Shown in pieces: positions 1-12,154 of a stretch of 64,000 bases of DNA; positions within the stretch are counted from its first letter, which is position 1, and each line of letters starts with the position of its first letter. Under the pieces are notes generated by a model, which saw only the letters and a list, made by a program, of their open reading frames with translations, was not told where the DNA came from and ran no database searches. Source of the DNA: Chalara sp. BL73 (lineage: Eukaryota > Ascomycota > Leotiomycetes > Helotiales). The position numbers and the translations under genes were made by a program. The stretch lies in contig CAKJVC010000012.1 in the NCBI GenBank assembly GCA_918026815.1, positions 2,604,001-2,668,000 on the forward strand, read 5' to 3'.

Positions 1-2868
1 GGAACGACACTCACGATTTCGTTGGGGACAACATAAAGTGCATGGATATTACCAGCTATTTTCTAGCAGAATGATACCCTACTTCAAAAAAAAAAAAAAA
101 AATTCTCCCTCTCAATATTCTACTTCATCTATCTACTCTCATTCCACTTTCACCTATACTTTCCTCCCCTGCTTCGAGAACCATCGCAACAAAAAAAGGG
201 AGTCCCAAAATTTCTCTGCAAGTGCAACCCCCTCAAACCAGTCTCAGATTTCCCCCATCCCTCGATCTGAAACGCGAACGTCGCCCGTGCGCATCCTCGC
301 CGCTCCCCCGTCCTCCTGCATTTCCTCGAAAAAAAGGAAAGCCTGCCAAGAAACGCCAACCTCCGCCAACATTTCAGCTCCCTCAGGCCACAATCCTAGC
401 CTATAGCAAGCCCCCTCTGCGGGCAAAAAAACATCCAACGCGTGCTTCCTCCTGCAGGCGACGAGTAGGAATGTGCGTTCGTCTTTGCATGTGTTGGTTG
501 GGTTGGGCAACATACATGGGCGGTTGATCTGTTTATATGCGGTATTTTTTGGGGGTGGGGTTTTTTGGTCAAATTGCAGGATGCGGGTGGGAAGAGGACG
601 ATGGATGGGGAGGAAGTCTTTGCCTTGGATTGAGGGAAGTGTTAGTTTTTGTTATTTGGGATCTTTGATTGGTGGCTTGTTTAAGGAACGAGGTTGGGAT
701 GGTTGTTGTCTGTTACATGCTTGCGCCTATTTCATTCTTTACGTTAAGAGGTTGCTTATTGGGATTTCGAAGTACGTGAGCTGTATGATCATTGTATGGG
801 TTGGTGAATGTCGAGTTTATCTTGCGTTCTATCTTATGCCTGTAGTCATAGTGGAAAGAAGATGTAGGCTTGATGAGGTGTTCTCTTTGCCTCGCTGTCG
901 TCTTGCTTTTGCTGTACAAAGCTGTAGTACGAGCGCGTATATATAATTGGCTCTTTTCCTGGTATAATTTACGTCTTCATGATGGCCTTCTGCTTGCTCC
1001 TCCAGGCCGCAGTCGGATCAGGTATTTTGGTATTGTCCGCCTTTCAATTACCCATTGCTCTAATCCCTCTGGTTATTGCAGTTCCAGAGTTCTGTAAGAT
1101 TCCTATTATCCTTCGTAGTACTACACCACTTCATTTAAAGTCCAACAAGGATTTAGAGGCGTGTATAACAGCGAAATAAGATTCAACAACATGCCCAAAG
1201 CCTACGGCAGCTATATGCAAATCCTGAAAGCACAACAGTAGTAGCCTGTATATAAAACATATCATAGGTTTACAGGTACAAACTTATACTCGTATTACTT
1301 ATGCAGATCTGCTAATTTCCAATGCACTTCTCTCTCCGTATCCTATAACTAGGTTTCAAAACTCCATAGAATCTGCATCCATTAACCTAGCTCTATTCAT
1401 CTAGGGTTATTTATAGGGATTGGGCAACGTGAGTCATTCCAATAAAACTTGCCTTTATTTCATTCGTTCTTTCATTATTTGAATTGGAGTAAAAATCATC
1501 CTCAATATTACCTTCTGTCACACTATTCATGATTAATGCCAGGGTCTTGCACAACATATACTCTACTATAAGAGCGAGATAATCCAAGAGCTCTTTGTTC
1601 CTTAAAGTTTTTGGAAAGACCTGCAGTTTCTTGCATGCCTGGGGCCAACAGCTTTGAGTATAGTTGAAGAAACCGCAGAGAGTACTCGCATACAACTTAG
1701 CAGTCATTAGTATTGGGTGTAAGGAGGAATCTGTGAACTATTGTTCCACATTGCAGTGTTGAAAAAGTTATATTCAGGCCTTGTTCGTTTGGTAACGGCA
1801 GTTGTATCCCTAGCAACAAGGGCAGATATAATAGCAGAAAAATACCGCACTAATATGTAGCTCCTTTGCTAATGCTATTTCATTGCGTATGTTAAATTCC
1901 CGTCCCCGCGAGTCCTTTCTCATGCCAAGGCCTAGAGCTTTGATATCCTCACCTTTGATATGGTCACTTTTCAAGTTTAATTCCAAACATCATGATATAT
2001 TTTGTATACTATATATCCAGCGATATTAACCCTGTTGATTTAAAGCTATTTAAAGGAAGGCCTAGAAATAGCTGGGCTGTCTGGAGTTTGCGAAAGAGTT
2101 CAAGGAACTTGCATGGGACTGGTAGCAGCTTCTGGATCGTAACTCGGTGATAGGAATTTTTGACAAAAACTGTCTGAAAATTGGCCTATCCTCGAGAATT
2201 TTCACTGTAGCCCTCAACTTGGTTAGTGAAGATTTACAGTCATTCTTCTTTGTCTAACATCTTGCAACAATAGCCCTGTATAAGACCGCGCCTCTGATAT
2301 AGCAACATTATTGTGCAAAGCCTGAAACCTGCTGTTTATTTCCAAGAAATCATAGATTCAAAACTATGTTTAAATGTGATTATGTAAATATATAAATATG
2401 TGATTATTTCAAGTGTGCTCTAGCACCATGCACAATTACATAATCGCCGATCTCACATTGGAATTCATTACCCACTGCTCAGTAGCAAAAGTGGCAATAT
2501 GTTAAATAGGCGCGTCTCAATCGACGCATCAATCTTCCCCTTTTCTATGTCGCTCCTTTCCTCTCTCCTCCTGTTCGAACCCAGCTGCCAGCTAATTTGA
2601 TTACTCGTCGTTGACAGTGAACTTGGACTATTTAAATAAGGTTGGTCAGACAATAGTAATATATTCGCCATATTATGATATGGCCTAATTTGTGCTAGTG
2701 GAAGCGGGGCTGGATAGACATTCTTGACCTTCAACTAATCATTCTCGTGCTCCTACCTCTAGCCGACTCCATAAGCTTATTCCTTTCCTTCAATATACGG
2801 AGCATGCTATTTGACTGCCCGCCATAAATCTTGTCACTCGGCACATTGAAACTTGACAAAAGTAGGCG
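1..2868. other. Gene-poor AT-rich region
   Basis: I see no supportable gene here. A run of A lies at about 87-103 and the stretch 100-450 is rich in C and T, as in promoters or leaders, but no open frame shows a domain or plausible splice structure. From about 1200 on the DNA is AT-rich with short, uninformative frames. A 98-codon frame on the minus strand at 1411-1707 has no recognisable motif and is not called. Confidence 0.5.
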
Positions 2869-4987
2869 ATGGCCATTTGTGCAAGATGCTCTACTGCGAT
2901 ACAGAAGCTGCGTCCTCAGGATCAGCAAGATGCACATGTCACTAAAGAAAAGATTAATGTCCAACTACCCCGGTATGGCTATACAAACATGCGTGATTGC
3001 TGGATCTGTTACAAATTCTCACGGTGGTTGGATGCTGAAAATCCCGAAATTTTCAATGCATGGTGTACAAGCTCCCTAGAGGTAGAATATTCATTTTTTG
3101 GCCGCGTGGTTTTTGAAGAGCCTGGGCCAGATAATGTTCTATTGCCTTTCTTCATTTCCATCGCCCCGGCGAGCTATGATGGTGATAGCCTTGGCTGTGA
3201 CATTGAGTTAAATTTCATACACGCTCAAGGTACAGTTAGTCTCGTTTGTCTTCATATATCTCGGACTTTTAGTATAAAGAATGTAAGGCTGACCCCGGAA
3301 TAGATTCTGCTAAATATGTGGTTGAAAAGCCGAGATGTCATGGTTCTAACAGCATCAATTTCAATCTCGTCCACACATGGATTGACCGATGCACAAGAGA
3401 GCACAAGAAATGTAATAGAAATGACACCATTTCGTGGTCCCCAACTCGATTATTGCACCTTGGATCTCAAGGTCGAGAAGTCAAGCTTATAATTTCTAAG
3501 GATACACCGCCGAATAGCCCCTACATGACTTTGAGCCATCGTTGGGGCCCCAGTCGTATACACAATTGAAGCGTTCTACACTAGTGCAGCTACAGAATGC
3601 TATTGACCTCGTTAGCCTACCGCAGGTCTTCCAAGATACTATTCGCATTGCCTGTGGCCTTAATATACATTATCTTTGGATTGATGCTCTTTGCATAATG
3701 CAGGATCAGGATGACCTATCAGACTGGGAAGTTGAATCTCAGATGATGAGTAAAGTATATTCATCCGCCGTCCTAAACTTGTCGGCCACCTTATCCCTAG
3801 ATGGCTCTGAGTCGCTTTTCCAAGAACGGTCTTGGGATGCCATTCTACCTTCTGAGATGACACTGGAGGTCAATGGACTATTACAGAAATATTATGTAGC
3901 GGACGGTGAGATCTGGGAGGACGAAATAGCTAAAGCTCCACTCAATCAAAGGGGATGGGTTTTTCAAGAACGTTTCCTGGCTCGCAGGGTATTGCATTTC
4001 GGCAAACATCAATTAGGATGGGAATGTAAGGAACTTGAAGCGTTGGAGATCTTTCCAAATGGACTACCACCAGCATCCGCTATGTCTTTCCTGAGGAAAC
4101 CCGATATAAATGTGATAATGGAGACGGTCACCCAACGGTCTGATCTGTCTTTCCATAAAGACTTTGTCCAGCAGTGGCAAGACCTAGTGAGTGCATACTC
4201 CAAATGCCACCTCACAGTCTCTGAGGACAAGCTTGTTGCCTTTTCAGGTGTTGCAGAGAGCCTAATGTCCACCCAGGCCGACCACTACCTTGCTGGCATG
4301 TGGGAAAGCAGCTTGATATACGATCTTGCGTGGTGGCGATCTAGCATGGACCGCGAGGACTTTCCTATCAGTACAACTTCCTCTCGTGCTCCTAGCTGGT
4401 CCTGGGCATCCGTCGATGGAGAAATCTCCTTTCCAGAAATTTTTGGGGGTATAAAGGAATCCTTTGCCCATATCCAAGAACTCTCAGATCCTGTCGGGGA
4501 CAAAAGCGGTGCTTTTGCTCCTCATGGCTCAGTTCGGATAGTAGGTTTCTGTCTTCCGCTGAGTATTGAGTGGCTGGATCACGCAGAAATGGCTAGCTTC
4601 AAGGTGGCGGGGTTTTGCTTCTCTATTAACGATGGGCCTCTAAGATCAAGTGTGGACCTTGTGGCCTCAAGGCAAGAAATACAAGAATTAGTACAACGCG
4701 GCAATCTGATACTCATGCCGTTGTTTGCAACCTCTTATTTCCTTCACACGATACTGCTAACAAAAGTTCGTGGACTTGGCATACATCGCCGGCTCGGAGC
4801 AGTTAGAATTGAGATAATGAAATTATCCGATACTTTCGGGATCGGATCCAATTACCAGAGTGGGCAAGAAACGGAGGCGGCTACTAGCCAAAGCCAGGGC
4901 AAGGTTTGCTGGAACAAGCCTGCGCTTGGTTTAATACACTATTTACTTAAGGGACGGACTTCGTCTCGTACCATTGACATTATTTAA
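2869..4987 (+). pseudogene. HET-domain protein, frameshifted
   Basis: This locus encodes a heterokaryon-incompatibility (HET) domain protein, a family linked to self/non-self recognition in filamentous fungi. The first exon starts at 2869 with a Cys-rich N-terminus (CARC, then CWIC). A 74-nt intron at 3230-3303 has a CTGAC branch site. The second part carries the usual pre-HET pattern WIDRCTREHKKCN and the HET core YMTLSHRWG. At about 3543-3551, inside a GGGGCCCC tract, the frame changes: the upstream frame stops at 3569, while the rest of the HET domain (SLPQVFQDTI, LWIDALCIMQD, RGWVFQER) runs on in another frame to 4987. A single missing base explains the break and no intron can bridge it. 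The locus is isolated, with about 2 kb of empty DNA on each side. I am sure of the family, and fairly sure the copy is broken unless the base was lost in assembly. Confidence 0.85.
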
Positions 4988-7318
4988 GAGGATAAAGCTC
5001 TATTTGTATTAACAAATTGGTATAAATTGTTATGCTGTCTGTCAAATTTAGCGTCCTGGTTAACTCATGATGAATTTGTTTCCCTATTAACTACGTCTCG
5101 GTATTAGGACCTGAGCTATTGCCGAGGCCGATTTAAGCAAAGGTAGCGCGTGGTCATATAACTCTAGTTTTCGAAAATGTCCTGATTTTTATAGCACAAC
5201 AAGCAATGCTAATCTGTGGTGCCGACATTGCAAGGTGAATCTGACATCTCAACGTCTCTTTTTTCAGAATTGTGCAGCTAGCATATCTTTTTTCCACATC
5301 TCCTTTGTAGCATACCCTGGTTTATTATCAAAGCGAATGCATTGGGATTTCACACATTGCTCTATATGCTATAAATAAGATCACATCCGAATCTCTAGTG
5401 CTATAATGGCTGAGGAAATTTTGCCGTGATGATTAGCTTACTTAACGGAATGTTTTTGACTCGAAGAGTTTGGGCAATCCCTTTCTGTTGTAGCTCAAAC
5501 TATCTTGGTGGTCGTTCAATCCACAATAATATAGAACGCTCTGTCGTGAGGATGATCTGAGTGCTCGAGCAGGTTCCAAGGGCTTTTTAGAAGGATGCTT
5601 AATATTGACAACAGTAGAGTGAATCATAAAATGGGGATACCTTGCTAATCTTCTCCGATATACAACACATGTTGTGTCTATTTTCTGATAACAAGAGCAT
5701 CGCCGTCAACAGCGTGGAAGTTTTGAGTTGCACAGTTCGGCCGGTGAAGACTAAAACCTATCCTAGAAAGGAATGTCGGCACACATTAAATAAGAAGACA
5801 GTGGCCCTAACAAACAGTCTAAGAATAGACGTGTATAATTCCAAGGGGTCATAACTCTTTCCAGGTAGGTCCGATCCCATTTTCCTTGTTTGAAACTGAA
5901 GTTTTTTTCATAGGCAATATGTATCTCCTATATTCTCTTCATCCAAGTGTTTTTCTACAAAGCAAAATAGGTCGTTCACCTAGCCAGCCGTTTATATTTG
6001 CAAATCCCAGAACTAATGGGTTCTCACCAACACTTGGGAAACTACAACCCCAGGCAGGTATGACGGCTTTCTGATCTTCAGGACTTATGGTCGACTAGCT
6101 GGTAATTGCATGCGAGTGTAGAGAAGGCTATATATAGACTGGGATGTAAAAAGGAAATATGAGCAATGCCAGGGAAAATCCGGCTGGTAACTTTTCTTTC
6201 ACTCTTGGCGAAAAAAGATACAGGATGCAGCGCCAAATCCAATTGTAATGGAACTGAGCATTATAACATATAATTGCGTAGATCCTATGTAAGAAGGCCC
6301 GAAATAATGAGTGAAGCAAATTGACCAGAAGAGCAGAAGCATCTATACAAGCAAGATACTAACCCAAACATGCTGAACCAGAGATTTCATAACCCAGCCA
6401 TTAAGTAAGTGCGCTAATTAGATTTCTGAAGCTTAACTCTAGTTGATGGTAAGGATTCAAATACCGTAGCTTATGTCTCTGGTGCCTCTATCACCCATCG
6501 AGCCTGCCCTCCAGCTTGTATAAAAAATCTACATATGATACCCTCTTTTTATTTTATAGATGTTATCTCTTCTGTCAACTTGAGATTAGAAGCCATTGAT
6601 GACAAATGGAGGCGGTGGTCCCGTGTTGGGCTTCCTTGTTAAGCCCGAAACCTCTCGACCCAAATACCTGGTTAATGTGGGACCCATTGATTGCCAAGAA
6701 TTTGGCGGTTCCCTGATAGGGGAAAACATACGATGGTAAGGCTGATGCTGAGCTGCTAAATTTCCATTTGAATGTTGTTAAGTTTTATGTCATTCAGGCG
6801 TTTCCTTCTTCCTGATTCTAGGTACAGGATCCCAGACGCCGACCTAGCTATTGCACGGCCCCATTCCGTAACTTGCCCTATTTGGTATACCAGACCAATG
6901 CCGCCAAAGCTTTCATGAGCTTAACCACTTGTGCTTACTGGGCGAAGCACTGCGTCAGCCAAAGGAGACCATTATTGGTTTTCCACATAATCTCATTGCT
7001 ATATTTCACTTCTTAACTGGGACTTCCGGTTGTTGGTCCCTTGTATCAATTAAGGTTGTCACTAATGCAACATTAAATGCTTCTCAGGGCTTTCCAGCCG
7101 GCTACTTGTCAAATAGCACGCTCTGACCAGGTAAGATGAGAGAGAACGAGTCTTCATTCGTTATAGCATGCCAGCTGGACGGTAGTGGATAGTGCTGACG
7201 CCTAATTTCTCACACTTGGAAAATGATCCCGCCGCCTTCGGTACACATATGTGATGCCGTACCACCAACTTTTATCACCCATGAGGTGCTAAGGAAGCTC
7301 CTCAACAACTTCAAGAAA
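4988..7318. other. Intergenic, AT-rich, no gene seen
   Basis: This stretch lies between the HET locus and the P450 gene. All open frames are under 80 codons and none shows a motif. The last few hundred bases should hold the P450 promoter and leader. Confidence 0.5.
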
Positions 7319-9159
7319 ATGGAAACGAAGTCAATCACCATTATTCTACTTACTGGGGTGACCGCAATAGCTCTACAGTTCCTTTTTCGCCTTTATACCC
7401 ATCGACGGCGATTCAATGACTTGGTAGGAAATCTCTTCCCCCTCTCTTAGACCGCCTCCCAACACTTCGAAATGATTAACATTTTGCTACAGCCAGGACC
7501 GCCACACAGCTTCCTCTGGGGCCACCTCAAAATCATGGGCGAGGTCGCAGCGCTCTTCCCACCAAATATGCACCCACAAGCATACATTACTACTATTGCG
7601 CAGAAATATGACTTGAAGGGAATCTTTTATCTGGATTTATGGCCGGTTGCGGATGCCCAGGCCATCCTGATCGAACCAGAACTCATGGACTCTGTTCAGG
7701 TGACCAGAAGCTTTGATCAACACCGTATAGGCGATGATTTAATGAATGCGCTTGTGGGTAGGAATGTTATTGCGACGGCTAATGGGGCGATCTGGAAGAA
7801 GCTGCATGGTGGAATGGCACCGGCATTCTTGATGCCTCATGTAAGGAGCCTGAGCGGGCTTATGGCCGACGAGACGATGATCTTCCGCAACACGCTGCTG
7901 AACCTCGCAAAGAGCGGTAAAGTATTTTCGATGGAAGCTGAGGCGGCAAAGGTCATCTTTGACATCGTGGGCCGAATCGTCTTCAATTTCCCCGTCAATG
8001 CCCAGACGGAAGGCAGCTCGTATCTGAACGACCTGAAAGAAACGCAAGAGCTGGTCAACCAGCTGCTATCAATGAACCCATTGGTAAAGCTCAAAGTGTA
8101 CTTGAAGCGAAGTTTCGTTCGCAAGCGCATAGATACTTCGGTAACGAAAAAGATCCTCGAAAGGTTGGCTCTGCTCAGGGAAGAGAAAATTGTGCCGTCA
8201 AGGAAAGACCCGCTTAGTATTCTCGATCTTATGTTGCGTGATACTCTGTTGAAAGATGATTTACAGGCAACACCGAAAACAGCCCAGCTTCCGCCGGAAG
8301 AACTGAAGCTGTTAGTGACAAAGTAAGACCCCTAATTGTGGCTTCGGCGAGTTGAATCATTGTACTAACGTCTATTAGTGTCAAAGCCCTCCTTTTGGGT
8401 GGTCAAGGCACGACAGTGGACAGCCTATGCGTAAGGAGCTATACCCATTTAGTACGAGCTTTTACTCACACTCACTTAGTTTATCTACATCCTGCTCTCA
8501 AAGAATCCCGAGGCCTTGCGCAAGCTCCGGCAAGAGCACAACAGCGTCTTTGGCAAAGACATATCTGAAACTCCAACTATCCTTGGAGACTCTCCAAATA
8601 AGCTGAATGACCTGGAATACACAACAGCTGTCATCAAAGAAGCTCTGCGTCTCTTTCCCGTCGGATTCGGCGTCAAGCAAGCACCGCCCGGGTATGCCCC
8701 CTTCCTCAATCTCCTATCCTAGCGCTGAAACTGACACGCAATAGCGCCACCGTGACCTGGGATGGCCGTGCTTACCCACTCGATGACCTCGTCGTCGTCC
8801 CGGCCTGGCATACCATGCACTACAACCCTAAATACTACCCATCGCCCAGCACCTTCCAGCCCGAGCGTTTCCTCAACGACAAGATCCCGCGAGCCTGGTT
8901 CCGCACCTTCAGCCGCGGCCCGCGCGCGTGTTTGGGCCAGAACCTCGCGCTGGACATCTTGCGTGTGATCTTGCTGCTCACGGTGCGAGATTTGGATTTT
9001 GAGTGTGAGGGGCTGCAGCCGAATGAGAAGCCGAGGAGCACTTATACGGACCTAGATCTGACGTATGGTGATGCGATATTTCAGGAGCTGGCGATGGAGG
9101 CGAGGCCGAGAGGGCCTGTCCCGATGTCTGTCAGGACCGTGACATGGAGTTGCGTCTAG
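7319..9159 (+). CDS. Cytochrome P450 monooxygenase, CYP59/StcS-like
   Basis: This is a membrane-anchored heme monooxygenase. Five exons (7319-7423, 7493-8322, 8379-8430, 8480-8691, 8745-9159) give 537 residues in one frame. An N-terminal hydrophobic segment (about residues 4-20) is followed by the proline hinge PGPP, the ExxR motif in KEALRLF (Glu383, Arg386), the PERF motif, and the heme loop FSRGPRACLG with ligand Cys462. The C-terminal part resembles the StcS/VerA (CYP59) type of mycotoxin-pathway P450s. The I-helix reads LLLGGQGTTVD (about 316-326), where the usual acid of the (A/G)GX(D/E)T(T/S) signature is glycine. I chose the start at 7319 because it lies directly before the membrane anchor; an ATG at 7223 would add 32 residues of non-anchor sequence. 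Substrate unknown. It sits beside two broken genes and an ACC-synthase-like enzyme. Confidence 0.9.
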
Positions 9160-9313
9160 TGCTTGTAATAGCGGCGTTGCGGATTGAAGTTTGAAAAGGC
9201 TCACATGAATAAACAAGAATAAATAAATTCTTTTACGAGGACTTAATCTATCTATAAGAGAACCTGCTCATGCCCGGTTCCAGAACCTCCATTCTGCTCC
9301 CCCAATAGCCTAC

Positions 9314-10295
9314 TCAATCTCCATTCCCAGCGTACTGCTTGGTCTGCTGCTCACACCAATCGAAGAACTCGGCAGCAAGACCCGTCCCGCCCTCACCTTT
9401 TGACTTCAAGCTCTCTAGAATATCCCTTTTCGGGCTCGGATGCCAGCGTCCCCACGGGATAGCATATTTCCCCCATCCTCAAACCTCACATCCTCACTCA
9501 ACCCGCACCAGAGCTCCGTATACGCGCCCATGATGGGCTCGTGCATGAACGGCCACATCATCGCGTACTCTAGCCGGGACACCTTATCCCAACCCTTGGT
9601 CTTGAGGGTTCCGGGGCTCTGCGTGACGGACACGATACCGAACTTGGTGAGCCGCTTGTGGAACTCGGATGCCAGGAGCCAGTTCCCGGCTTTGGAGAAG
9701 CTCTAAGCGGTTGGGATGTCTGTTGGAAAGTTTCCGGGAACGAGGTCCGCGAGCGAGAGGCCGCCTGGGATGTTAGCGATGTCGATGATGCCAGACGATG
9801 TCCATATGATGCGCACGCTGGCGGGAGGGGATATGTTGGCGGTGCGGATGAGGATAGGAAGCAGGAGTTTAGTCAAGAGGTGAGGCCCCACACAATTTGT
9901 ACCCATTTGAGGTTCATAACCTTGGACGGTGGTCCCGGTAGCTCGGGAGACACCGCATTGTTCCAGAGAACATCAAGGCTAGATTCTTGGGCGAGGAAAG
10001 CAGAAACACACGGTTGGATCGTGGTAAGGTCACTGAGATCGATGGTGAGACCTCTCAGTTGTCCACGACTTTCTGGATAAGCGGATTTTATAGCCGCGAT
10101 CTCGGTTGTGATGCTGGCGGTAGAGCGGCCCGCTATATCTACCGTTCCTCCCTTGGAATACAGAATCTTGACGAGCTCCAATCCAATTCCTGCGTTTCCG
10201 CCAGTGACTGTGAGGACTTTGCCAATAAGAGAAGTGATGTTATTTTCAGTAAATGTTGCCTTTCCGGGGAACAACTGCATCCACAACCCTCCCAT
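9314..10295 (-). pseudogene. Short-chain dehydrogenase/reductase pseudogene
   Basis: The locus matches the fungal WWOX/retinol-dehydrogenase-like SDR family of about 330 residues without introns. The cofactor motif TGGNAGIG is intact near the N-terminus. Three lesions break the frame. First, one base is missing at about 9953-9956, within the codons for the structural NNAG motif. Second, a TAG stop at 9703-9705 stands exactly where the catalytic Tyr of YxxxK should be; the next residues are SFSK. Third, one base is missing in a C5 run at 9470-9474 on the plus strand. Beyond the last lesion the usual family C-terminus (PWGRWHPSPKRDILESLKS) reads on to a stop at 9314. The 982-nt span plus two lost bases equals 328 codons, the expected family length. 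No functional enzyme can come from this copy. Its tail faces the P450. Confidence 0.88.
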
Positions 10296-10623
10296 GCTGA
10301 ACTGCCGGTATGATAGAGATGTTGCAAGATCAAAGAAGGCGATTGGCCTTTGAGGGGGCTACTCAGCAGGCCTTACGACAGACTATATATACGTATTTCA
10401 GCTGCTGATATGCAGTATGCAGCTGGTCTTTGATTGTTGGGACATAATGACATGCCAAGATGTCGGCTTGTCAGAATACACTAAAACCCACAGGAACAAA
10501 AGTGGGCCCTAGATCTCATCAGCTTCCTTGTTCCGTGAATTGAAGGTGAATAGTGAAAATACGAGTCTCTCGTTTCATATCCGAACTGCTAAAACATGGC
10601 TTTGGAACAAGTCACCCTTTAAA
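10296..10623. other. Short spacer upstream of the SDR pseudogene
   Basis: About 330 bases between the SDR start (10295, minus) and the end of the bZIP locus (10624, minus). It would have held the SDR promoter. A TATA-like TATATATACG sits at about 10384. No gene is seen. Confidence 0.4.
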
Positions 10624-11391
10624 TCATGCAACTGGCGATGTTACGGTCTGGAAGTTTGTCTTACCAACTTCCCACGCCATGGGATTCCATGGAGTACTAC
10701 CCCAGCCTTCAAGTCCGCCATATCATTGACAAACTCTTCTTCATTGATTGCCGTGGTTGATTTCAGGATCCGGTCTCGTACCAATGGCCAAGGCACCATA
10801 TCAACGTATGGCGTATGTGGGACTAATTGCTGTTGTAACGTCGGGGCCAGCGCTGATGGCAATGATTCTATGGGTGCAAGAATATTGAAGCCAGTGGCCG
10901 GGATAGATATGCCGACGCAAGGTACATCGTGTTGCAGGCAGGCCAAGTTTTAAGATGTTTGCTATACAGATGAACGCGGACCATGTGCTTGAACTCTGCA
11001 TGATGATATACTGAGTGTCTGTCATCGGATCTGATAGTTCGCCCTGAAACTTGTTGCTTGAACTTGAATTGGCGAATACACACAAATTAGATCCAGTATT
11101 TTCAGACAAAGAAGGACATTCATTTGCGGAGCCTGCTACGTCGTCTTCTGTAGATTTGCGTCCAGACAGACTGGAACCCTGAATTGAGCCATGCTTTTGC
11201 TTATGAATCATCAGCCTTGAACCTAAAAAACTCTGTCAGTTTCACATGCTACGGTCACATAATCCAAAACCATACATACGTCTTGCTCGCTGTGACAACC
11301 TATTTTGAACCCGCTTCCGCTCAGCTGGGTCAGTTATTTCTGTCCAATTATCCTCTGGGGACTTTAGATACGGTTTCCAGGTCGAGTCCAT
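10624..11391 (-). pseudogene. bZIP transcription factor with DUF3425, frameshifted
   Basis: Exon 1 (11391-11280) encodes the N-terminus and a basic region, ending in [15 protein letters not shown] 57-nt intron (11279-11223, GTATGT..CTGAC..TAG) leads into exon 2. Exon 2 finishes the basic region and runs through a Ser-rich linker to the start of a DUF3425 domain (residues IANILKLGL). At about 10950 the frame changes by one base: the middle of the domain (SLPSALAPTLQQQ, PHTPYVDMVPWP, RDRILKS) is in a second frame. At about 10718 it changes again: the conserved end GSTPWNPMAWEV lies in a third frame. The usual FxxKWWFLxD tail and NFW motif are missing. I tested intron solutions at the first break and each gives an immediate stop. 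The locus sits divergently next to the ACC-synthase-like gene, where a pathway regulator would be expected. Confidence 0.78.
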
Positions 11392-12154
11392 GACAATTGG
11401 CCTAGCAGCAGATTTTCAATAGATGAAAGTTCATAATGTTTACCGGAAGACTAGCATGGGAATGTTTTCCCTCAGTCGCAACTGCAAATGAATATTGGTG
11501 TAGGCATTCTGACATGCAGTCTGACGCTGAAGTGGGTCTCATCCACAAGCAGTCATCTATAAGCTATCACGTGCATTCGTTGACTTCAATCATTACATGT
11601 GTTTCATTATATCGATGATGATTTACTCAGCAGATATGCAATTTGATAACGACAGGCCGAGTGTGTATTCACCAATGTTTCAGCATCAGCATAGTAAATG
11701 GCAGCAACAGATAGCTCACGTGCAAAGGCATAAAACTGATGCCAAGCCAGTATCTCAAGCTTAACTCCCCGAGACAACGCCGCAATTCGTCGAGCTTCCA
11801 ATCATCTTATGCCCGCACGGTGTAACACGGAATATACGGAGACGTTGAATCAACCAAACTTCATCTTGAGCACCGCGTCTTCTCCATTCCGACCATTTTC
11901 ATCGCTGCAAGTTAAGGATTAGTCAGCAATGACGGGTCGGCTGCTAAATGTGCACTGGTTTGAGCAAGATTTGATTGGCTCTTTCCACTTCCCAAGAAGG
12001 GGAATTGAAGGATTCAAGCAACTACAAAATGGCGGCCACAATCGCGTGGTCATTTGATATCGCGTATACCCTCAGATTTTCTTCCCACTCGGCTAATCGT
12101 GCCGAGCTTCTTTAAAGGGAATCACTCAAAGTTTTCTATTTTTTGGTGTTCAAC
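11392..12154. promoter_or_regulatory. Divergent promoter region with two TCACGTGCA boxes
   Basis: These 763 bases separate the bZIP locus (minus) from the ACC-synthase-like gene (plus). Two copies of the same 9-mer TCACGTGCA, with the palindromic CACGTG core typical of bZIP or bHLH sites, lie at 11567-11575 and 11716-11724. No convincing open frame is present. That the boxes are regulatory is inference. Confidence 0.4.

Noticed and set aside
473..946. 157-codon frame on the plus strand
   Set aside because: Low-information composition with many Gly/Arg/Leu/Cys and no motif; probably chance in G/T-rich DNA.
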